Assembly: GCF_001667925.1 (NCBI RefSeq)
Contig: NZ_LZJR01000010.1
Location: 1-64,000, forward strand
Direction of reading: 5' to 3'
Length of the DNA: 64,000 bases
DNA from: Mycobacterium sp. E2479
GTDB lineage: Bacteria; Actinomycetota; Actinomycetes; Mycobacteriales; Mycobacteriaceae
A model generated the notes under the pieces. That model was given only the letters and a program-made list of their open reading frames with translations, ran no database searches and was not told where the DNA came from. A program made the position numbers and the translations under genes. Positions 8,571 to 20,772 of this stretch are shown here, in pieces. Within the stretch, counting starts at the first letter, position 1; each line of letters begins with the position of its first letter.

Positions 8571-9239
8571 ATGGCCAAGCAATCAGTCAACCAGTTGAAG
8601 GTTGCGGTCCGCGCCGAGACCGGCAAGGGCGCGTCCCGGCGAGCCCGCCGCGACGGCAAGATCCCGGCCGTGCTCTACGGCCACGGCGCCGACCCGCAGC
8701 ACTTGGAGCTGCCCGGCCATGACTTCGCCGCGGTGCTGCGGCACGCGGGCACCAACGCGGTGCTCACCCTCGACATCGAGGGCAAGGAGCAACTGGCGCT
8801 GACCAAGTCACTGGACATCCACCCCATTCGCCGCACCATTCAGCACGCCGACCTGCTGGTCGTGCGTCGCGGCGAGAAGGTCGTCGTCGAGGTCCGTGTC
8901 GTCATCGAAGGCGAGGCCGTGTCCGGCACCCTGGTGACCCAAGACGCCAGCGCCATCGAGATCGAGGCCGACGCCATGTCGATTCCCGAGCAGTTGACGG
9001 TGTCGATTGAGGGTGCCGAACCCGGTACCCAGTTCTCCGCCGGACAGATCACCCTGCCTAAGGGTGTGAACCTAATCTCCGACCCGGAAACGCTGGTGGT
9101 CAACGTGGTCACCGCGCCGACGGCCGAGGAACTCGCCGAAGAGGGCGCCGGCGAGGTCACCGAGGAAGCCGCGGCGCCCGAAGGCGAAGAAGAGGCGGAG
9201 GCCGGCGGAGAAGAGGCCGCCGAAGCCGAGTCCGAGTAG
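8571..9239 (+). CDS. rplY: 50S ribosomal protein L25 (CTC-type, long form)
   Basis: The ATG at 8571 follows AGGAGCGACAA and gives 222 residues starting [20 protein letters not shown]. The N-terminal L25 domain binds 5S rRNA; residues about 95-190 form the TL5/CTC C-terminal domain. The last 35 residues are a very acidic Glu/Ala tail ([20 protein letters not shown] onward), common in actinobacterial L25. An upstream in-frame ATG at 8535 lacks a ribosome site and is not needed. pth follows 12 bp later, a conserved pair. Confidence 0.96.
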   Translation: MAKQSVNQLKVAVRAETGKGASRRARRDGKIPAVLYGHGADPQHLELPGHDFAAVLRHAGTNAVLTLDIEGKEQLALTKSLDIHPIRRTIQHADLLVVRRGEKVVVEVRVVIEGEAVSGTLVTQDASAIEIEADAMSIPEQLTVSIEGAEPGTQFSAGQITLPKGVNLISDPETLVVNVVTAPTAEELAEEGAGEVTEEAAAPEGEEEAEAGGEEAAEAESE

Positions 9240-9251
9240 GCGGATCACGAA

Positions 9252-9827
9252 GTGGCCGAGCCGTTGCTGGTGGTCGGCCTGGGCAATCCCGGAGACAACT
9301 ACGCCCGGACCCGACACAACATCGGGTTCATGGTCGCCGACCTGCTCGCCGCGCGGATGGGTTCGAAGTTCAAGGCGCACAAGCGTTCCGGTGCCGAGAT
9401 GGTCAGCGGCCGCCTCGCCGGGCACTCGGTGATCGTGGCAAAGCCACGCTGCTACATGAACGAATCCGGGCGTCAGGTAGGCCCTTTGGCGAAGTTCTAC
9501 TCGGTGGCACCGGGCGACGTCATCGTCATCCACGACGATCTCGACTTGGACTTCGGCCGTATCCGGCTCAAGATCGGCGGCGGCGAAGGCGGCCACAACG
9601 GTCTGCGTTCGGTAGGGAATGCCTTGGGCAGCAAGGACTTCCAGCGAGTCCGGATCGGAATCGGCCGCCCTCCGGGACGCAAGGATCCGGCGGTGTTTGT
9701 GCTGGAAAGCTTCAGCGCCCTCGAGCGCGCCGAAGTTCCCACCATCTGTGAGCAGGCTGCGGATGCAACCGAACTGCTGATCGAACTGGGGCTAGAGACC
9801 GCACAGAACCGCGTCCACGCCTGGTAG
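9252..9827 (+). CDS. pth: Peptidyl-tRNA hydrolase
   Basis: The GTG start at 9252 gives 191 residues, the length I recall for M. tuberculosis Pth. The enzyme releases peptide from peptidyl-tRNA that drops off the ribosome and is essential. Family motifs are [20 protein letters not shown] with the catalytic His in [24 protein letters not shown] with the catalytic Asp, and [12 protein letters not shown]. It is co-transcribed with rplY and convergent with pks16, 13 bp away. Confidence 0.97.
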   Translation: MAEPLLVVGLGNPGDNYARTRHNIGFMVADLLAARMGSKFKAHKRSGAEMVSGRLAGHSVIVAKPRCYMNESGRQVGPLAKFYSVAPGDVIVIHDDLDLDFGRIRLKIGGGEGGHNGLRSVGNALGSKDFQRVRIGIGRPPGRKDPAVFVLESFSALERAEVPTICEQAADATELLIELGLETAQNRVHAW

Positions 9828-9840
9828 CGAGGATGCCGGA

Positions 9841-11475
9841 CTAGGTCACCAGGTCGAGGGACGTGGATCGGCGCAGCTTGCCCGACGGCGTCTTCGGGAT
9901 GGTCCCGGGACCGAGCACCACCACGTTGCGTGGCCGGACGTCGACCTCGGCCACCACTTCACGCGCGACCCGATGCTCGATGCGACGCACCTCGGCCTGG
10001 TCTTGGTAGGCGTTGGATTCCACGGCCACGGCGAACGTCTCGCGGGAATGGCCGGCGTCCAGGCGCACCGCGACCGCACACCCTGGCCGCACGCCCTCGA
10101 CGCGGCAGGCGGCGCGCTCGATGTCGGTCGGGTAGATGTTGCGGCCCGCCATGATGATGACGTCCTTCACGCGGCCGCACACCACCACGTGGCCCTCCTC
10201 GGTGAGGTAGCCGAGGTCACCCGTGTCATACCAGCCGTGCTCGTCCTGGGCGGAGATGAAGCCGCCCATGGTCAGGTAGCCGGGCGTCAGCGACTCGCCG
10301 CGCAGCTCGATGACACCGACGCCGCGCGCGGGCATCACCTCGCCGTTCTCGTCGACGATGCGGGCCTCGAGGTCCTTGAGCAGGGGGCCCAGCGTGGCCA
10401 GCCGGCGGGTGTTGCCCTTGGTGGCGGGGACGGCGCGGCGCAGGGCGGCCAGCAGGTCGGCGTCGACCTCGTCGACCACCAGGCCGGCGTTGCACTCCGA
10501 GAACGACACGGCCAGCGTGGTCTCGGCCATGCCGTAGGCCGGCAGGATCGCCGACGGCCGCAGGCCGAACGGCTTGCCCGCGTCGAGCAGGTCCTCGACG
10601 TCGGCGGGTTCGACGGGCTCGGCTCCGGACAGCGCGAACCGCAGGGTGGACAGGTCGAAGTCGCCGGGCTTGGCGTTACGACGCAACCGCTTGGCCAGCA
10701 GCGCGTAGGCGAAGTTGGGTGCCGCGGTCATGGTGCCCTTGTACTTGTCGATGAGCTTGGCCCACAGCAGCGTGTCCCGCAGGAAGTCCATCGGGGTGAC
10801 CTTGACTAGTTCGGCACCGAAATACATGGGGATGGTGAGGAATCCGACCATGCCCATGTCGTGGAAGCAGGGCAGCCAACTGACCATGACGTCCTTGTCG
10901 ACGTCGTACTGGGCGCCGATGAACATCGCCTCCGCGTTGGAGTAGATGTTGCGGTGGGTGATCTGGACCGCCTTGGGAGATCCGGTAGACCCGGACGTCA
11001 GCTGCATCAGGGCGAGCGCATCCTCGCCGACCTCGACGGGATCGATCGGTTCCGCCGCGAGCAGGTCGGTGACGGTGAGGACATGGATGCCCTTCTCCTC
11101 GAGGACCGGGATGGCCACCAGGAAGGGCTCCGAGACGACGACGGCCTTCGCCTCGATCATGCCGATGACGTTCATGGTGTCGTCAGCCCACACGGCGAGG
11201 TCTGTGCGTGGCGTGGGCTGGTGCAGCATGGTGAGGCTCGCCCCGCGAATCCACAGGCCCTGCGCCGTCGGCGCGATCTCCACCGGATAACCGGCGAGCA
11301 CACCGACCGCGTCGCCGGGCCCGATGCCCGCGGCAGCCAGGCCACCCGCGATACGGCGCGCCCGCTCGTGAACCTCGCCCCAGGTGTGACGGACCGGTTC
11401 GTGGGGTTCACCGGTGACCATGCCCGTCGTTGCCGACCGGGCATTGCGGTACATCTTCTCGGTAAACCTGCTCAC
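9841..11475 (-). CDS. pks16: Acyl-AMP ligase / acyl-CoA synthetase-like protein Pks16
   Basis: The GTG at 11475, preceded by GAGGAGGATTTT, gives 544 residues, the length I recall for Rv1013. Despite its name it is not a polyketide synthase but an ANL-superfamily adenylating enzyme: the P-loop [20 protein letters not shown], the [13 protein letters not shown] motif, the YDTGDLGYL motif and the C-terminal [10 protein letters not shown] lysine are all present. It lacks an acyl carrier domain. It likely activates a fatty acid as acyl-AMP or acyl-CoA for lipid synthesis; the acceptor is unknown. Confidence 0.93.
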   Translation of the reverse strand: MSRFTEKMYRNARSATTGMVTGEPHEPVRHTWGEVHERARRIAGGLAAAGIGPGDAVGVLAGYPVEIAPTAQGLWIRGASLTMLHQPTPRTDLAVWADDTMNVIGMIEAKAVVVSEPFLVAIPVLEEKGIHVLTVTDLLAAEPIDPVEVGEDALALMQLTSGSTGSPKAVQITHRNIYSNAEAMFIGAQYDVDKDVMVSWLPCFHDMGMVGFLTIPMYFGAELVKVTPMDFLRDTLLWAKLIDKYKGTMTAAPNFAYALLAKRLRRNAKPGDFDLSTLRFALSGAEPVEPADVEDLLDAGKPFGLRPSAILPAYGMAETTLAVSFSECNAGLVVDEVDADLLAALRRAVPATKGNTRRLATLGPLLKDLEARIVDENGEVMPARGVGVIELRGESLTPGYLTMGGFISAQDEHGWYDTGDLGYLTEEGHVVVCGRVKDVIIMAGRNIYPTDIERAACRVEGVRPGCAVAVRLDAGHSRETFAVAVESNAYQDQAEVRRIEHRVAREVVAEVDVRPRNVVVLGPGTIPKTPSGKLRRSTSLDLVT

Positions 11476-11812
11476 AAAATCCTCCTCGGTTCCAGCCCTC
11501 GCCCCAACGCCCCGGATTTCATGGTCCGCCCGCTGGGCAGCGCTGCGCCGCAAGCACGCCAACACAGTTGGGCGGCGGTTAGGTCTCGGATCGATGATGC
11601 TTCCGCATCCGCCACAGGCCGGCCGCGTTCGGCCGCTCGATGAGCGTGAAACGGACCCGCAAGACCTTTGCGGGCCCGATTCGATGATCGCCCACCGGAA
11701 CGCCCGGCAGGCGATGGAACTATGTGATCCTGCTCAACGCTTCCCGTCACCGCGCCTCATCTTAAACTCCTCTTAGGGAAGCGCCAAACCACCGCACACG
11801 TTGGGAAAAAAT
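11476..11812 (-). other. 337-bp intergenic gap between ispE and pks16 with one doubtful small ORF
   Basis: This holds the presumed pks16 promoter. A minus-strand frame 11472-11750 could encode 92 residues ([20 protein letters not shown]...). It is Arg/Ala-rich and shows no motif. M. tuberculosis has a small annotated gene, Rv1012, at the equivalent position, but I cannot confirm homology by eye, so no CDS is claimed. No strong hairpin was seen. Confidence 0.4.
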
Positions 11813-12769
11813 TCACACCTCGGTGGGTGACGGGACCACCCGCGCGCCCACCACCGGCCCACTGGCGACCCGCACGGTGCGGCAGACACCCGCCCCGGAC
11901 ACCTCGGTGCCGATGTCGACCGCGGCCGCCGCCGATGAGCACAGGAAGGCACACGTCGGGCCCGAACCGGACACGATGCCGGCCAGCGCCCCGGCCTGGA
12001 CACCGGCGCGCAAGGTCCGCCGCAGGGCGGGGTGCAGGCTCACCGCGGCAGCCTGCATCTCGTTGCCCAATAGCGGCGCCAACTGCTCCGCGTCACCGGC
12101 GGCCAGTGCGGCCAGCACCGGCCCCGGAGCGGGCAGCCGCGGCGGATCCCCCGCCTCCCGCAACCGGTCCAGTTCGGCGAAGACGGCCGGCGTCAGCAGC
12201 TCACTGTCGGCGAACGCCAACACCCAGTGAAAAGTGTTGCGGGACAACACCGTCGCCAACTCCTCGCCGCGGCCGGTGCCCAGCGCGGTTCCGCCGTGCA
12301 GCGCGAACGGCACATCACTGCCCAACCGGGCGGCCAGCATGCGCAGATCCCGGCGGGGCACGTTGAGTTCCCACAGCGAGTTCATCGCGACCAGCACGGC
12401 CGCCGCGTCGGCGCTGCCACCGGCCATGCCGCCGGCGACCGGAATGGTTTTGTCGATCATGATCGACACATCCGGCGCCCGGCCGACGTGTTCGGCCATC
12501 AGCTCGGCAGCCTGCCAGGCGAGGTTGCGTTCGTCGGTGGGCAGCGTCTCGGCGCCCTCGCCGACGATCTCGAGCGAGAGCACATCGGCATTGCGGACCG
12601 TCACCTCGTCGAGCAGCGAGACGGCCTGGAAGATCGTGTCCAGCTCGTGATAGCCGTCCTCGCGACGGTCACCCACCGCCAGGTAGAGGTTGACTTTTCC
12701 GGGCACTCGGACGGTGACCGATCCGGTGGGAACCCACTGCGCGGCGGTGTTGCCATCAGACGCTGACAC
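11813..12769 (-). CDS. ispE: 4-diphosphocytidyl-2-C-methyl-D-erythritol kinase
   Basis: This is a GHMP kinase of the MEP isoprenoid pathway; it phosphorylates CDP-ME at the 2-hydroxyl. It has the N-terminal [21 protein letters not shown], the ATP loop [17 protein letters not shown], and the C-terminal GSGPTCAFL. The ATG at 12769 gives 318 residues. A GTG at 12733 ([13 protein letters not shown]) would give 306, the length I recall for M. tuberculosis, so the start is ambiguous by 12 codons. It is the last gene of the rpfB-ksgA-ispE unit, 59 bp after ksgA. Confidence 0.95.
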   Translation of the reverse strand: MSASDGNTAAQWVPTGSVTVRVPGKVNLYLAVGDRREDGYHELDTIFQAVSLLDEVTVRNADVLSLEIVGEGAETLPTDERNLAWQAAELMAEHVGRAPDVSIMIDKTIPVAGGMAGGSADAAAVLVAMNSLWELNVPRRDLRMLAARLGSDVPFALHGGTALGTGRGEELATVLSRNTFHWVLAFADSELLTPAVFAELDRLREAGDPPRLPAPGPVLAALAAGDAEQLAPLLGNEMQAAAVSLHPALRRTLRAGVQAGALAGIVSGSGPTCAFLCSSAAAAVDIGTEVSGAGVCRTVRVASGPVVGARVVPSPTEV

Positions 12770-12828
12770 CGCAGCAGACTATCGCTGCTGCCGACCGATC
12801 ACACGCAACGGCGCCCTGGGTCCCGCCG

Positions 12829-14879
<2,051 letters not shown>

Positions 14880-14922
14880 CTACCCAACCCTCAACAACCC
14901 ACTCATTCAGCAGCAAGGTCAC

Positions 14923-14944
14923 AAAATTAAGGGCCCGCAGGCCC
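14923..14944 (-). terminator. Intrinsic-terminator-like hairpin in the rpfB leader
   Basis: Read on the minus strand, GGGCCTGCGGGCCC (14944-14931) folds into a compact GC hairpin followed directly by TTAATTTT (14930-14923). It lies 89 bp after the tatD stop and about 50 bp before the upstream rpfB ATG (about 90 bp before the downstream one). It can be read as the tatD terminator or as a regulated terminator inside the rpfB 5' leader. A terminator-based riboswitch-like leader has been reported for rpfB in M. tuberculosis, which favours the second reading. Confidence 0.65.
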
Positions 14945-15032
14945 AGTCGTTCGATCACAAGACGGTAACGAACCGGTCAAGGTTGGGCAACTCCGACGCA
15001 GCGATCTAGAGAGAATCGCCTGGTCGTTCACC

Positions 15033-15869
15033 TCACACTGTGACCAATCCATACACCCGCGCAGCGTTGCCCGTCGTTATCTCGGCCAGCTCTTCCGGGC
15101 GACGACCCACCAGTTCGGCGATCGCCCGAACAGTATAAGGAAGGCAATAGGGCTCATTCGCCGTCCCCCGATATGGATGCGGCGTCAGAAATGGCGCGTC
15201 GGTCTCAACCAGCAGCTGCGCCGGCGGTATCAACGGGATGGCTTCGCGCAGGGCGTGCGCGTTGCGGAAGCTCGCGGTACCGGACAGGCTCAGCACCCAC
15301 CCGGCGTCCACGCAGCGGCGGGCCATGGCGGCGTCTGAGGAAAAGCAGTGAAAGATCACGGACTCCGGGGCGCCCTCGGCGGCCAGCACATCGAGCACTT
15401 CTGCGTCGGCGTCCCGGTTGTGGATCATCAGAGGCTTGCCGGACCGCTTCGCCAAATCGATGTGCCAGGCGAACGCCTCTCGTTGCACGGCCGGCTCCGC
15501 GCAGCCGTCCAGCCGGCCGGGCCAGTACAAGTCCAGCCCGGTTTCGCCGACGGCCACCACCCTGGGATGGCCCACCAGTCGCTCGATCTCGGCGCGGGCG
15601 GCGTCGTCGAGCGCGTCGGCACGGGTCGGGTGCAATGCCACCGCGGCGTAGACGCGCGGGTCCCACTCCGCGGCGTGCGTTACCCAGCGCGCCGAATCGA
15701 GGTCGTCGGCGATCGTGACGACCGCGATCACCCCGACAGCCGCAGCGCGGTCCACGATGGCGTTCACGTCCTCGGCGTCGGTCGCGCCACACGCATCCAG
15801 ATGGGTGTGCGCATCGACGAGTGGGCTCAACGGCACGGGGGCAGGAGGCGGCTGACGTTTGGAACTCAC
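15033..15869 (-). CDS. tatD: TatD-family metal-dependent DNase
   Basis: The GTG at 15869 gives 278 residues; a GTG at 15875 is also possible, and the open frame further upstream would run through metS. Family motifs are the metal-binding [35 protein letters not shown] and the [14 protein letters not shown] block. TatD proteins are 3'-5' exonucleases / DNases of the amidohydrolase superfamily. It is divergent from metS, with only about 39 bp between the starts, and lies upstream of rpfB on the same strand. Confidence 0.94.
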   Translation of the reverse strand: MSSKRQPPPAPVPLSPLVDAHTHLDACGATDAEDVNAIVDRAAAVGVIAVVTIADDLDSARWVTHAAEWDPRVYAAVALHPTRADALDDAARAEIERLVGHPRVVAVGETGLDLYWPGRLDGCAEPAVQREAFAWHIDLAKRSGKPLMIHNRDADAEVLDVLAAEGAPESVIFHCFSSDAAMARRCVDAGWVLSLSGTASFRNAHALREAIPLIPPAQLLVETDAPFLTPHPYRGTANEPYCLPYTVRAIAELVGRRPEELAEITTGNAARVYGLVTV

Positions 15870-15908
15870 GCGCACACAATAAGGTGCCCACAAATAAGGT
15901 TGAGGGCG

Positions 15909-17480
15909 ATGAGGCCCTATTACGTCACCACCGCGATCACCTACCCGAACGGCGAGCCGCACATCGGACACGCGTACGAGTACATCGCCACCGACGCGAT
16001 CGCCCGGTTCAAGCGGCTCGACGGGTTCGATGTCCGGTTTCTGACCGGCACCGACGAACACGGCCTCAAGATGGTTGAAACGGCGGCGGCCGAGGGCATT
16101 CCGACCGCCGAGCTGGCCCGGCGCAACTCCGATGTGTTCCAGCGGCTGCAGGAGCGGTTGAACATCTCCTTCGACCGGTTCATCCGCACCACCGATCCCG
16201 ACCACCACGAGGCGTCCAAGGAGATCTGGCGCAAGATGTCGGCGGCCGGAGACATCTATTTGGACGTCTACTCGGGCTGGTACTCGGTGCGCGACGAACG
16301 GTTCTTCGTCGAATCCGAGACCAAACTCCTCGATGACGGCACCCGGCTTGCCGTGGAGACCGGCGCCCCGCTGACATGGACCGAGGAGCAGACTTACTTC
16401 TTCCGGCTCTCGGCGTATACCGACAAACTGTTGGCCCACTACGAGGCCAACCCGGACTTCATCGCGCCCGACGTGCGACGCAACGAGGTGGTCAGCTTCG
16501 TCTCGGGCGGCCTGCGCGATCTGTCCATCTCGCGCACGTCGTTCGACTGGGGCGTACAGGTGCCCGAGCATCCCGACCACGTGATGTACGTCTGGGTCGA
16601 CGCGCTGACCAATTACCTGACCGGAGTTGGTTACCCCGACACCGAATCCGAATCGTTCCGGCGCTATTGGCCGGCCGACCTACACATGATCGGCAAGGAC
16701 ATCATCCGATTCCACACCGTGTACTGGCCGGCTTTTTTGATGTCGGCCGGAATCGAGCTGCCGCGAAGGGTTTTCGCGCACGGGTTCCTGCTCAACCGCG
16801 GCGAGAAGATGAGCAAATCGGTGGGCAATGTCGTCGATCCGATAAATCTGGTCGACACGTTCGGCGTGGATCAGGTGCGCTATTTCCTGTTGCGGGAAGT
16901 TCCGTTCGGGCAGGACGGCAGCTTCAGCGAAGACGCCATCGTCACCCGGGTCAACTCCGATCTGGCCAACGAGTTGGGCAACCTGGCCCAGCGGTCGTTG
17001 TCGATGATCGCCAAGAACCTCGATGGGGTCGTTCCCCAACCTGGTGAGCTGATTGCCGCCGACTCCGAGTTGCTCGCGACGGCCGACGGCTTGCTGGACC
17101 GGGTACGGGCCAGCTTCGACTCCCAGGCGATGCACCTTGGGCTGGAAGCGATCTGGCTGATGCTCGGGGACGCCAACAAGTATTTCTCGGCGCAGCAGCC
17201 GTGGGTCTTGCGCAAGAGCGAATCCGAGGCCGACCAGGAACGTTTCCGCACCGTCTTATACGTCACCTGCGAGGTGGTCCGCATCGCCGCGCTGCTGGTT
17301 CAGCCCGTCATGCCCGAATCGGCGGGCAAGCTGCTCGATCTGCTCGGACAGTCGCAGGACCAACGAGCGTTTGCCGTCGTCGGCACCCGGCTGACACCGG
17401 GCACGGCGCTGCCCGCTCCCGCGGGCGTATTCCCGCGCTACCAGGCGGTTTCCGACACGAATGAGCAGAACGAACAATGA
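15909..17480 (+). CDS. metG: Methionyl-tRNA synthetase
   Basis: The ATG at 15909 gives 523 residues (519 recalled for M. tuberculosis MetS). It charges tRNA-Met with methionine. The class I signatures are PHIGHAY (HIGH) near residue 16 and EKMSKSVGN (KMSKS) near 300. The anticodon-binding helical domain follows, with no C-terminal tRNA-binding EMAP domain, as is usual in actinobacteria. The longer frame upstream to 15348 overlaps tatD antisense and is spurious. It is convergent with the lipoprotein gene at 17543. Confidence 0.97.
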   Translation: MRPYYVTTAITYPNGEPHIGHAYEYIATDAIARFKRLDGFDVRFLTGTDEHGLKMVETAAAEGIPTAELARRNSDVFQRLQERLNISFDRFIRTTDPDHHEASKEIWRKMSAAGDIYLDVYSGWYSVRDERFFVESETKLLDDGTRLAVETGAPLTWTEEQTYFFRLSAYTDKLLAHYEANPDFIAPDVRRNEVVSFVSGGLRDLSISRTSFDWGVQVPEHPDHVMYVWVDALTNYLTGVGYPDTESESFRRYWPADLHMIGKDIIRFHTVYWPAFLMSAGIELPRRVFAHGFLLNRGEKMSKSVGNVVDPINLVDTFGVDQVRYFLLREVPFGQDGSFSEDAIVTRVNSDLANELGNLAQRSLSMIAKNLDGVVPQPGELIAADSELLATADGLLDRVRASFDSQAMHLGLEAIWLMLGDANKYFSAQQPWVLRKSESEADQERFRTVLYVTCEVVRIAALLVQPVMPESAGKLLDLLGQSQDQRAFAVVGTRLTPGTALPAPAGVFPRYQAVSDTNEQNEQ

Positions 17481-17542
17481 GCGGCGAGTGAATTAGCTGC
17501 GCCACAATTTGTTTGGATTCACGTGAGGACTTCGGATCCTCA

Positions 17543-19207
17543 CTATGCGCTGGTCGGGTCGCTCGGGATATCAAGTGTGGCAATCGGATACAACCCGGAG
17601 CCATCGCGGCCGTCTCGCGCCAGGGCCATCGGCGCGTAGTTCACGACGTGCGAGGCGCCCGGTATGTGCTGTTGCCATTCGACCGAGGCTCGCACCGTGT
17701 AGTGGCCCGGCGCCAGGCCCGTCACGTCCACGTGCACCGACTCGGCGGCCGACTCCGCAACCGGCTCCTCGCGAGACTGGCTGGATTCATCGTGGACCAG
17801 CGTCTTGAGATTGACCGCCGCGGGCAGGCTGCGAACCACCGCACCCGAGAAATCCACCAGTTTGTAGCCGGGCACCCAGTGCTCGGTGGCCGCCGCCGAG
17901 CCGTAGTTGGTCCACTCGACCGAGATCGTCGCCACCTTCCCCTGCATCGATTGCGATCCGGGCTTTGCCTCGACCGAATACCGGTAGCCGGCAGAGGTAT
18001 TGGCCTGGCTCCACAACTCAAACAGCTTGGGGTCCATCGCGGACGTCGCATCGCGGTCCGGGAAATCGGCGCTCGACGTCATCGACACGTGATACCGGAT
18101 GACATCGTGCAGCCCCTTCTCGTAGTACGACCGCGCATCGGCACCCCTGGGCAATCGGCACCACTGGCTGATCACCAGCGCCGTCATCAGCCGCTGCCTG
18201 ATCGCATTGACGACAGCGTCGTTGGACCGGACGTATTGGGAGTCGTTGGCCTCGGCCCACTCCGGCAACGGCGCCTGCACCCCGAGGCAGTCCGTGCGGA
18301 TGCCCACCGGCGCGGCCAACTTCTTGGTGACGTCGTCGGCGAACAGCTGGCGGACGATCTCCGGATTCTGCGGAGCAACTACCAGTTGGGTGTGGCCGAA
18401 GGCGTTGACGTTGGCCGCGACCAGCTGGGCGATGGAGGCTTTGGTGATGCTCTGGTCGCGGAACTGGCTGTAATAGCCCAGTTTTGCGGTGCTGTCGTCG
18501 GGGGTGGGACCCGCAGCCCCTAGCGAATCGCGCAGATACGCGAGCTGGTTCTGGCCGAAGTCACCGTAGCCGGAGAATTCGAACACGGACAGCCGCTCGT
18601 CGCCGTCATAACGGCGGCCGAGCGCGCCCAAAAGGTGGCTGGCGCCATTGAGGTAGTCGGGGTCGTTGAAGTTCGGTACCACCTGGGTGATGCCCGGGCC
18701 CGAACCGGTCGACGGCGCGGGATAGCTGGCCGCCGACGGGCGCAGCCAGTCCGGAATCGCGATGTTGGTGTTGTCGGCGTAGGAATCGTTGCAGCAGGAC
18801 TTGTAGACGTACACCCCCAGGATGAGGCGCATGTTGCGGCTGCCGAGTTTGGCCAGTGCGTCATCGATGGCGCTGAAATCGAACCTGCGGTCGTCGGGTG
18901 CGTCCGGGGGCAAGGTGCGCGGATCGACGGGCTGCAACTGCCGCCACGAGACACGCAAGCTGGCGTCGTACGACGCGGGCCAGGCAGAGTATCGCTGTTG
19001 CGCTGAATTACCCTGCGGGAAAAGCGGATTCAGCATTTCCTCATACTGGCCGCGCAATGGGTTGGGTATCTCCTGCGCGGTGGGCGGGATGGCCGGGCTG
19101 ACCATCGCCGACAGCGGTCCCGGGTCGCTCTTTCCGCCGCAGCCGCTGAGCGCCACCGCCGCGCACACGACAGCGGCCAGCGCGCGTTTCCGCAATGAGC
19201 ACACCAT
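17543..19207 (-). CDS. Secreted lipoprotein with glycoside-hydrolase-like domain (Rv1006-like)
   Basis: The 554-residue protein has a clear lipoprotein signal (MVCSLRKRALAAVVCAAVAL, then LSGC). The body resembles (beta/alpha)8 glycosidase-like proteins of the DUF4832/DUF4874 type: NPLRGQYEEM near the N-terminus, SWRQLQPVDPRTL, FSAIDDALAKLG, FEFSGYGDFGQN and a C-terminal beta-sandwich from about 410. This is fold-level recognition only. The substrate and even catalytic activity are unknown. It corresponds in place and size to M. tuberculosis Rv1006. Location is likely the outer face of the membrane. Confidence 0.8.
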   Translation of the reverse strand: MVCSLRKRALAAVVCAAVALSGCGGKSDPGPLSAMVSPAIPPTAQEIPNPLRGQYEEMLNPLFPQGNSAQQRYSAWPASYDASLRVSWRQLQPVDPRTLPPDAPDDRRFDFSAIDDALAKLGSRNMRLILGVYVYKSCCNDSYADNTNIAIPDWLRPSAASYPAPSTGSGPGITQVVPNFNDPDYLNGASHLLGALGRRYDGDERLSVFEFSGYGDFGQNQLAYLRDSLGAAGPTPDDSTAKLGYYSQFRDQSITKASIAQLVAANVNAFGHTQLVVAPQNPEIVRQLFADDVTKKLAAPVGIRTDCLGVQAPLPEWAEANDSQYVRSNDAVVNAIRQRLMTALVISQWCRLPRGADARSYYEKGLHDVIRYHVSMTSSADFPDRDATSAMDPKLFELWSQANTSAGYRYSVEAKPGSQSMQGKVATISVEWTNYGSAAATEHWVPGYKLVDFSGAVVRSLPAAVNLKTLVHDESSQSREEPVAESAAESVHVDVTGLAPGHYTVRASVEWQQHIPGASHVVNYAPMALARDGRDGSGLYPIATLDIPSDPTSA

Positions 19208-19522
19208 GGCGACGTCAGATCGCGTCCGACGACCGAGGGCTGCGCGCCTGCGCCGATACCGGCGCGGCGCCTGGCCCAGGCGAAGCGATCGTCGTCGTCA
19301 AGGTTGTTTCTCCCAATACACAGCGTTGCGAGTGCAAGTGGCCCCATGTTTCGCGCGTTCCAGCGGTGCGTGATCCGGCCCGGGGCAGGCCTTGATTGGC
19401 GTAGCGCAGCGTATCATGCGCGTTTCGGCATAGCTTCGCTGCAGCTCAGCGGCGTTCGACGGCGAAACGGCCGGCGCCGCCCGCTGGCGCGCAGTGAGAC
19501 GGGTCACAATTGCGCGCCTGCC
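19208..19522. other. Divergent intergenic region between the Rv1006-like gene and the oxidoreductase
   Basis: Of the 377-bp gap, this 315-bp part holds no credible gene. Short frames run across it but lack ribosome sites and motifs. It must contain the minus-strand lipoprotein promoter. The remaining 19523-19584 carries the ECF41-like promoter described separately. Confidence 0.5.
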
Positions 19523-19549
19523 TGTCACGCTCGGCGGCTCTGCGGTGTC
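19523..19549 (+). promoter_or_regulatory. Candidate ECF41-type promoter before the oxidoreductase-sigma operon
   Basis: TGTCACG at 19523-19529, a 16-bp spacer, then TGTC at 19546-19549. The consensus I recall for ECF41 sigma factors is TGTCACA, 16 bp, CGTC, so seven-base and four-base boxes each differ at one position. The site ends 35 bp before the oxidoreductase ATG. It would give autoregulation of the downstream sigma gene. Confidence 0.55.
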
Positions 19550-19584
19550 TCAAGGGCACAGGACCTTACGAGAAGGAGACAGCC

Positions 19585-20772
19585 ATGACCGAGGTGGCAC
19601 GCCGGAGAACCCATGTCGTCGTCGTCGGCGCCGGATACGCCGGAACGCTGGCGGCCAACCATCTGCGCCAGCACCCGGACGTCGACATCACCGTAGTGAA
19701 CCCGCGACCCGTCTTCGTCGAGCGAATCCGCTTGCACCAGTTGGTTGCCGACACCGGCACGGCGACCGCCGATTACGCGACGCTGCTCGGCGAGGGGATC
19801 CAGTTGGTCGTGGGCAGCGTCGATCACATCGACGCCGCCGGCCGGCGTGTTTTGCTGGCCTCCGGCGCCGAGCTGGACTACGACTACCTGATCTACGCCG
19901 TGGGCAGCACCGGCGCCCCCGCAGAGACGGTGCCCGGCTACGCCGAATTCGCCCATTCGGTCGCCGACCTGGAAAGCGCGCAGCGACTGCACTACGCGCT
20001 CACCGATCTGCCGCTACCCGCACCCGTCACCGTGGTGGGTGGCGGATTGACCGGCATCGAGACGGCCGCCGAACTGGCTGAGAGCAGGCGCCCGGTGACG
20101 CTGGTCTGCGGCCCGGTGCTGGGTCCGTCGCTGAGCAAGCGGGGCCGGCGTTCGGTGGCCAAACAGTTGCGCGGCCTGCGTGTCAACGTGCTGGAGTCCG
20201 TGGCGGTGGCCGAGGTGCGCTGGAATGAGGTGGTGCTCACCGACGGCGTGGTGCTGCCCAGCGCGGCGACCATCTGGACGGCCGGATTCGCGGTGCCGGA
20301 TCTGGCCGCGCGCAGCGGACTGCACACCGACCCGATGGGCCGGCTGCTCACCGACGAGACGCTCACCAGCATCGACGACGAACGGGTCGTCGCCGCGGGT
20401 GATGCCGCCGCGCCGTCGGGTCAACCGTTGCGGATGAGCTGCCAGGCCGCCGGCCCGATGGGTGCCCAGGCCGCCAACACCGTGCTCAGCCGTATCGCCG
20501 GCGAGGCTCCCGCGGCGCTGAGCCAGGCGTTCGTCGGCCAGTGCATCAGCCTGGGCCGCACCCACGCCACCGTGCAGTTCTCCCGCACCGACGACACGCC
20601 GGTGAACATGTTCCTCGGCGGCCGGGCGGCGGCGTCGATCAAAGAAGCGATCTGCAAAGGCACGGTGTGGTCGATCCGGCGGGAAGCCGCCAAGCCCGGT
20701 TCGTACCGCTGGATCAAGGGCGGTAAGCGGCCCGCGCAGTCACCGGCCGACGAGGAGGTCGCCGCGCGATGA
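19585..20772 (+). CDS. FAD-dependent pyridine nucleotide-disulphide-type oxidoreductase (NDH-2-like)
   Basis: The ATG at 19585 follows AGAAGGAGACAGCC and gives 395 residues. The FAD-binding VVVVGAGYAGTLAANHL lies at the N-terminus, the NAD(P)H dinucleotide loop VTVVGGGLTGIETAAEL near 150 and the FAD-contacting VVAAGDAAAPSG near 270. It lacks the redox-active CxxxxC disulphide. It resembles NADH dehydrogenase-like/AIF-like flavoproteins. It overlaps the sigma-factor gene by 4 bp (ATGA); oxidoreductases are frequent partners and targets of ECF41 sigma factors. The natural substrate is unknown. Confidence 0.88.
   Translation: MTEVARRRTHVVVVGAGYAGTLAANHLRQHPDVDITVVNPRPVFVERIRLHQLVADTGTATADYATLLGEGIQLVVGSVDHIDAAGRRVLLASGAELDYDYLIYAVGSTGAPAETVPGYAEFAHSVADLESAQRLHYALTDLPLPAPVTVVGGGLTGIETAAELAESRRPVTLVCGPVLGPSLSKRGRRSVAKQLRGLRVNVLESVAVAEVRWNEVVLTDGVVLPSAATIWTAGFAVPDLAARSGLHTDPMGRLLTDETLTSIDDERVVAAGDAAAPSGQPLRMSCQAAGPMGAQAANTVLSRIAGEAPAALSQAFVGQCISLGRTHATVQFSRTDDTPVNMFLGGRAAASIKEAICKGTVWSIRREAAKPGSYRWIKGGKRPAQSPADEEVAAR

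Noticed and set aside
9973..10809. 278-residue plus-strand frame opposite pks16
   Set aside because: Antisense shadow; pks16 on the other strand matches a known enzyme over its full length.
11472..11750. 92-residue ORF in the place of Rv1012
   Set aside because: Positional match only; no ribosome site, motif or recalled sequence similarity, so not called as a CDS.
15870..16580. N-terminal extension of TatD to 515 residues
   Set aside because: It is antisense to metG; the TatD domain begins at the DAHTHLD block just after the GTG at 15869.
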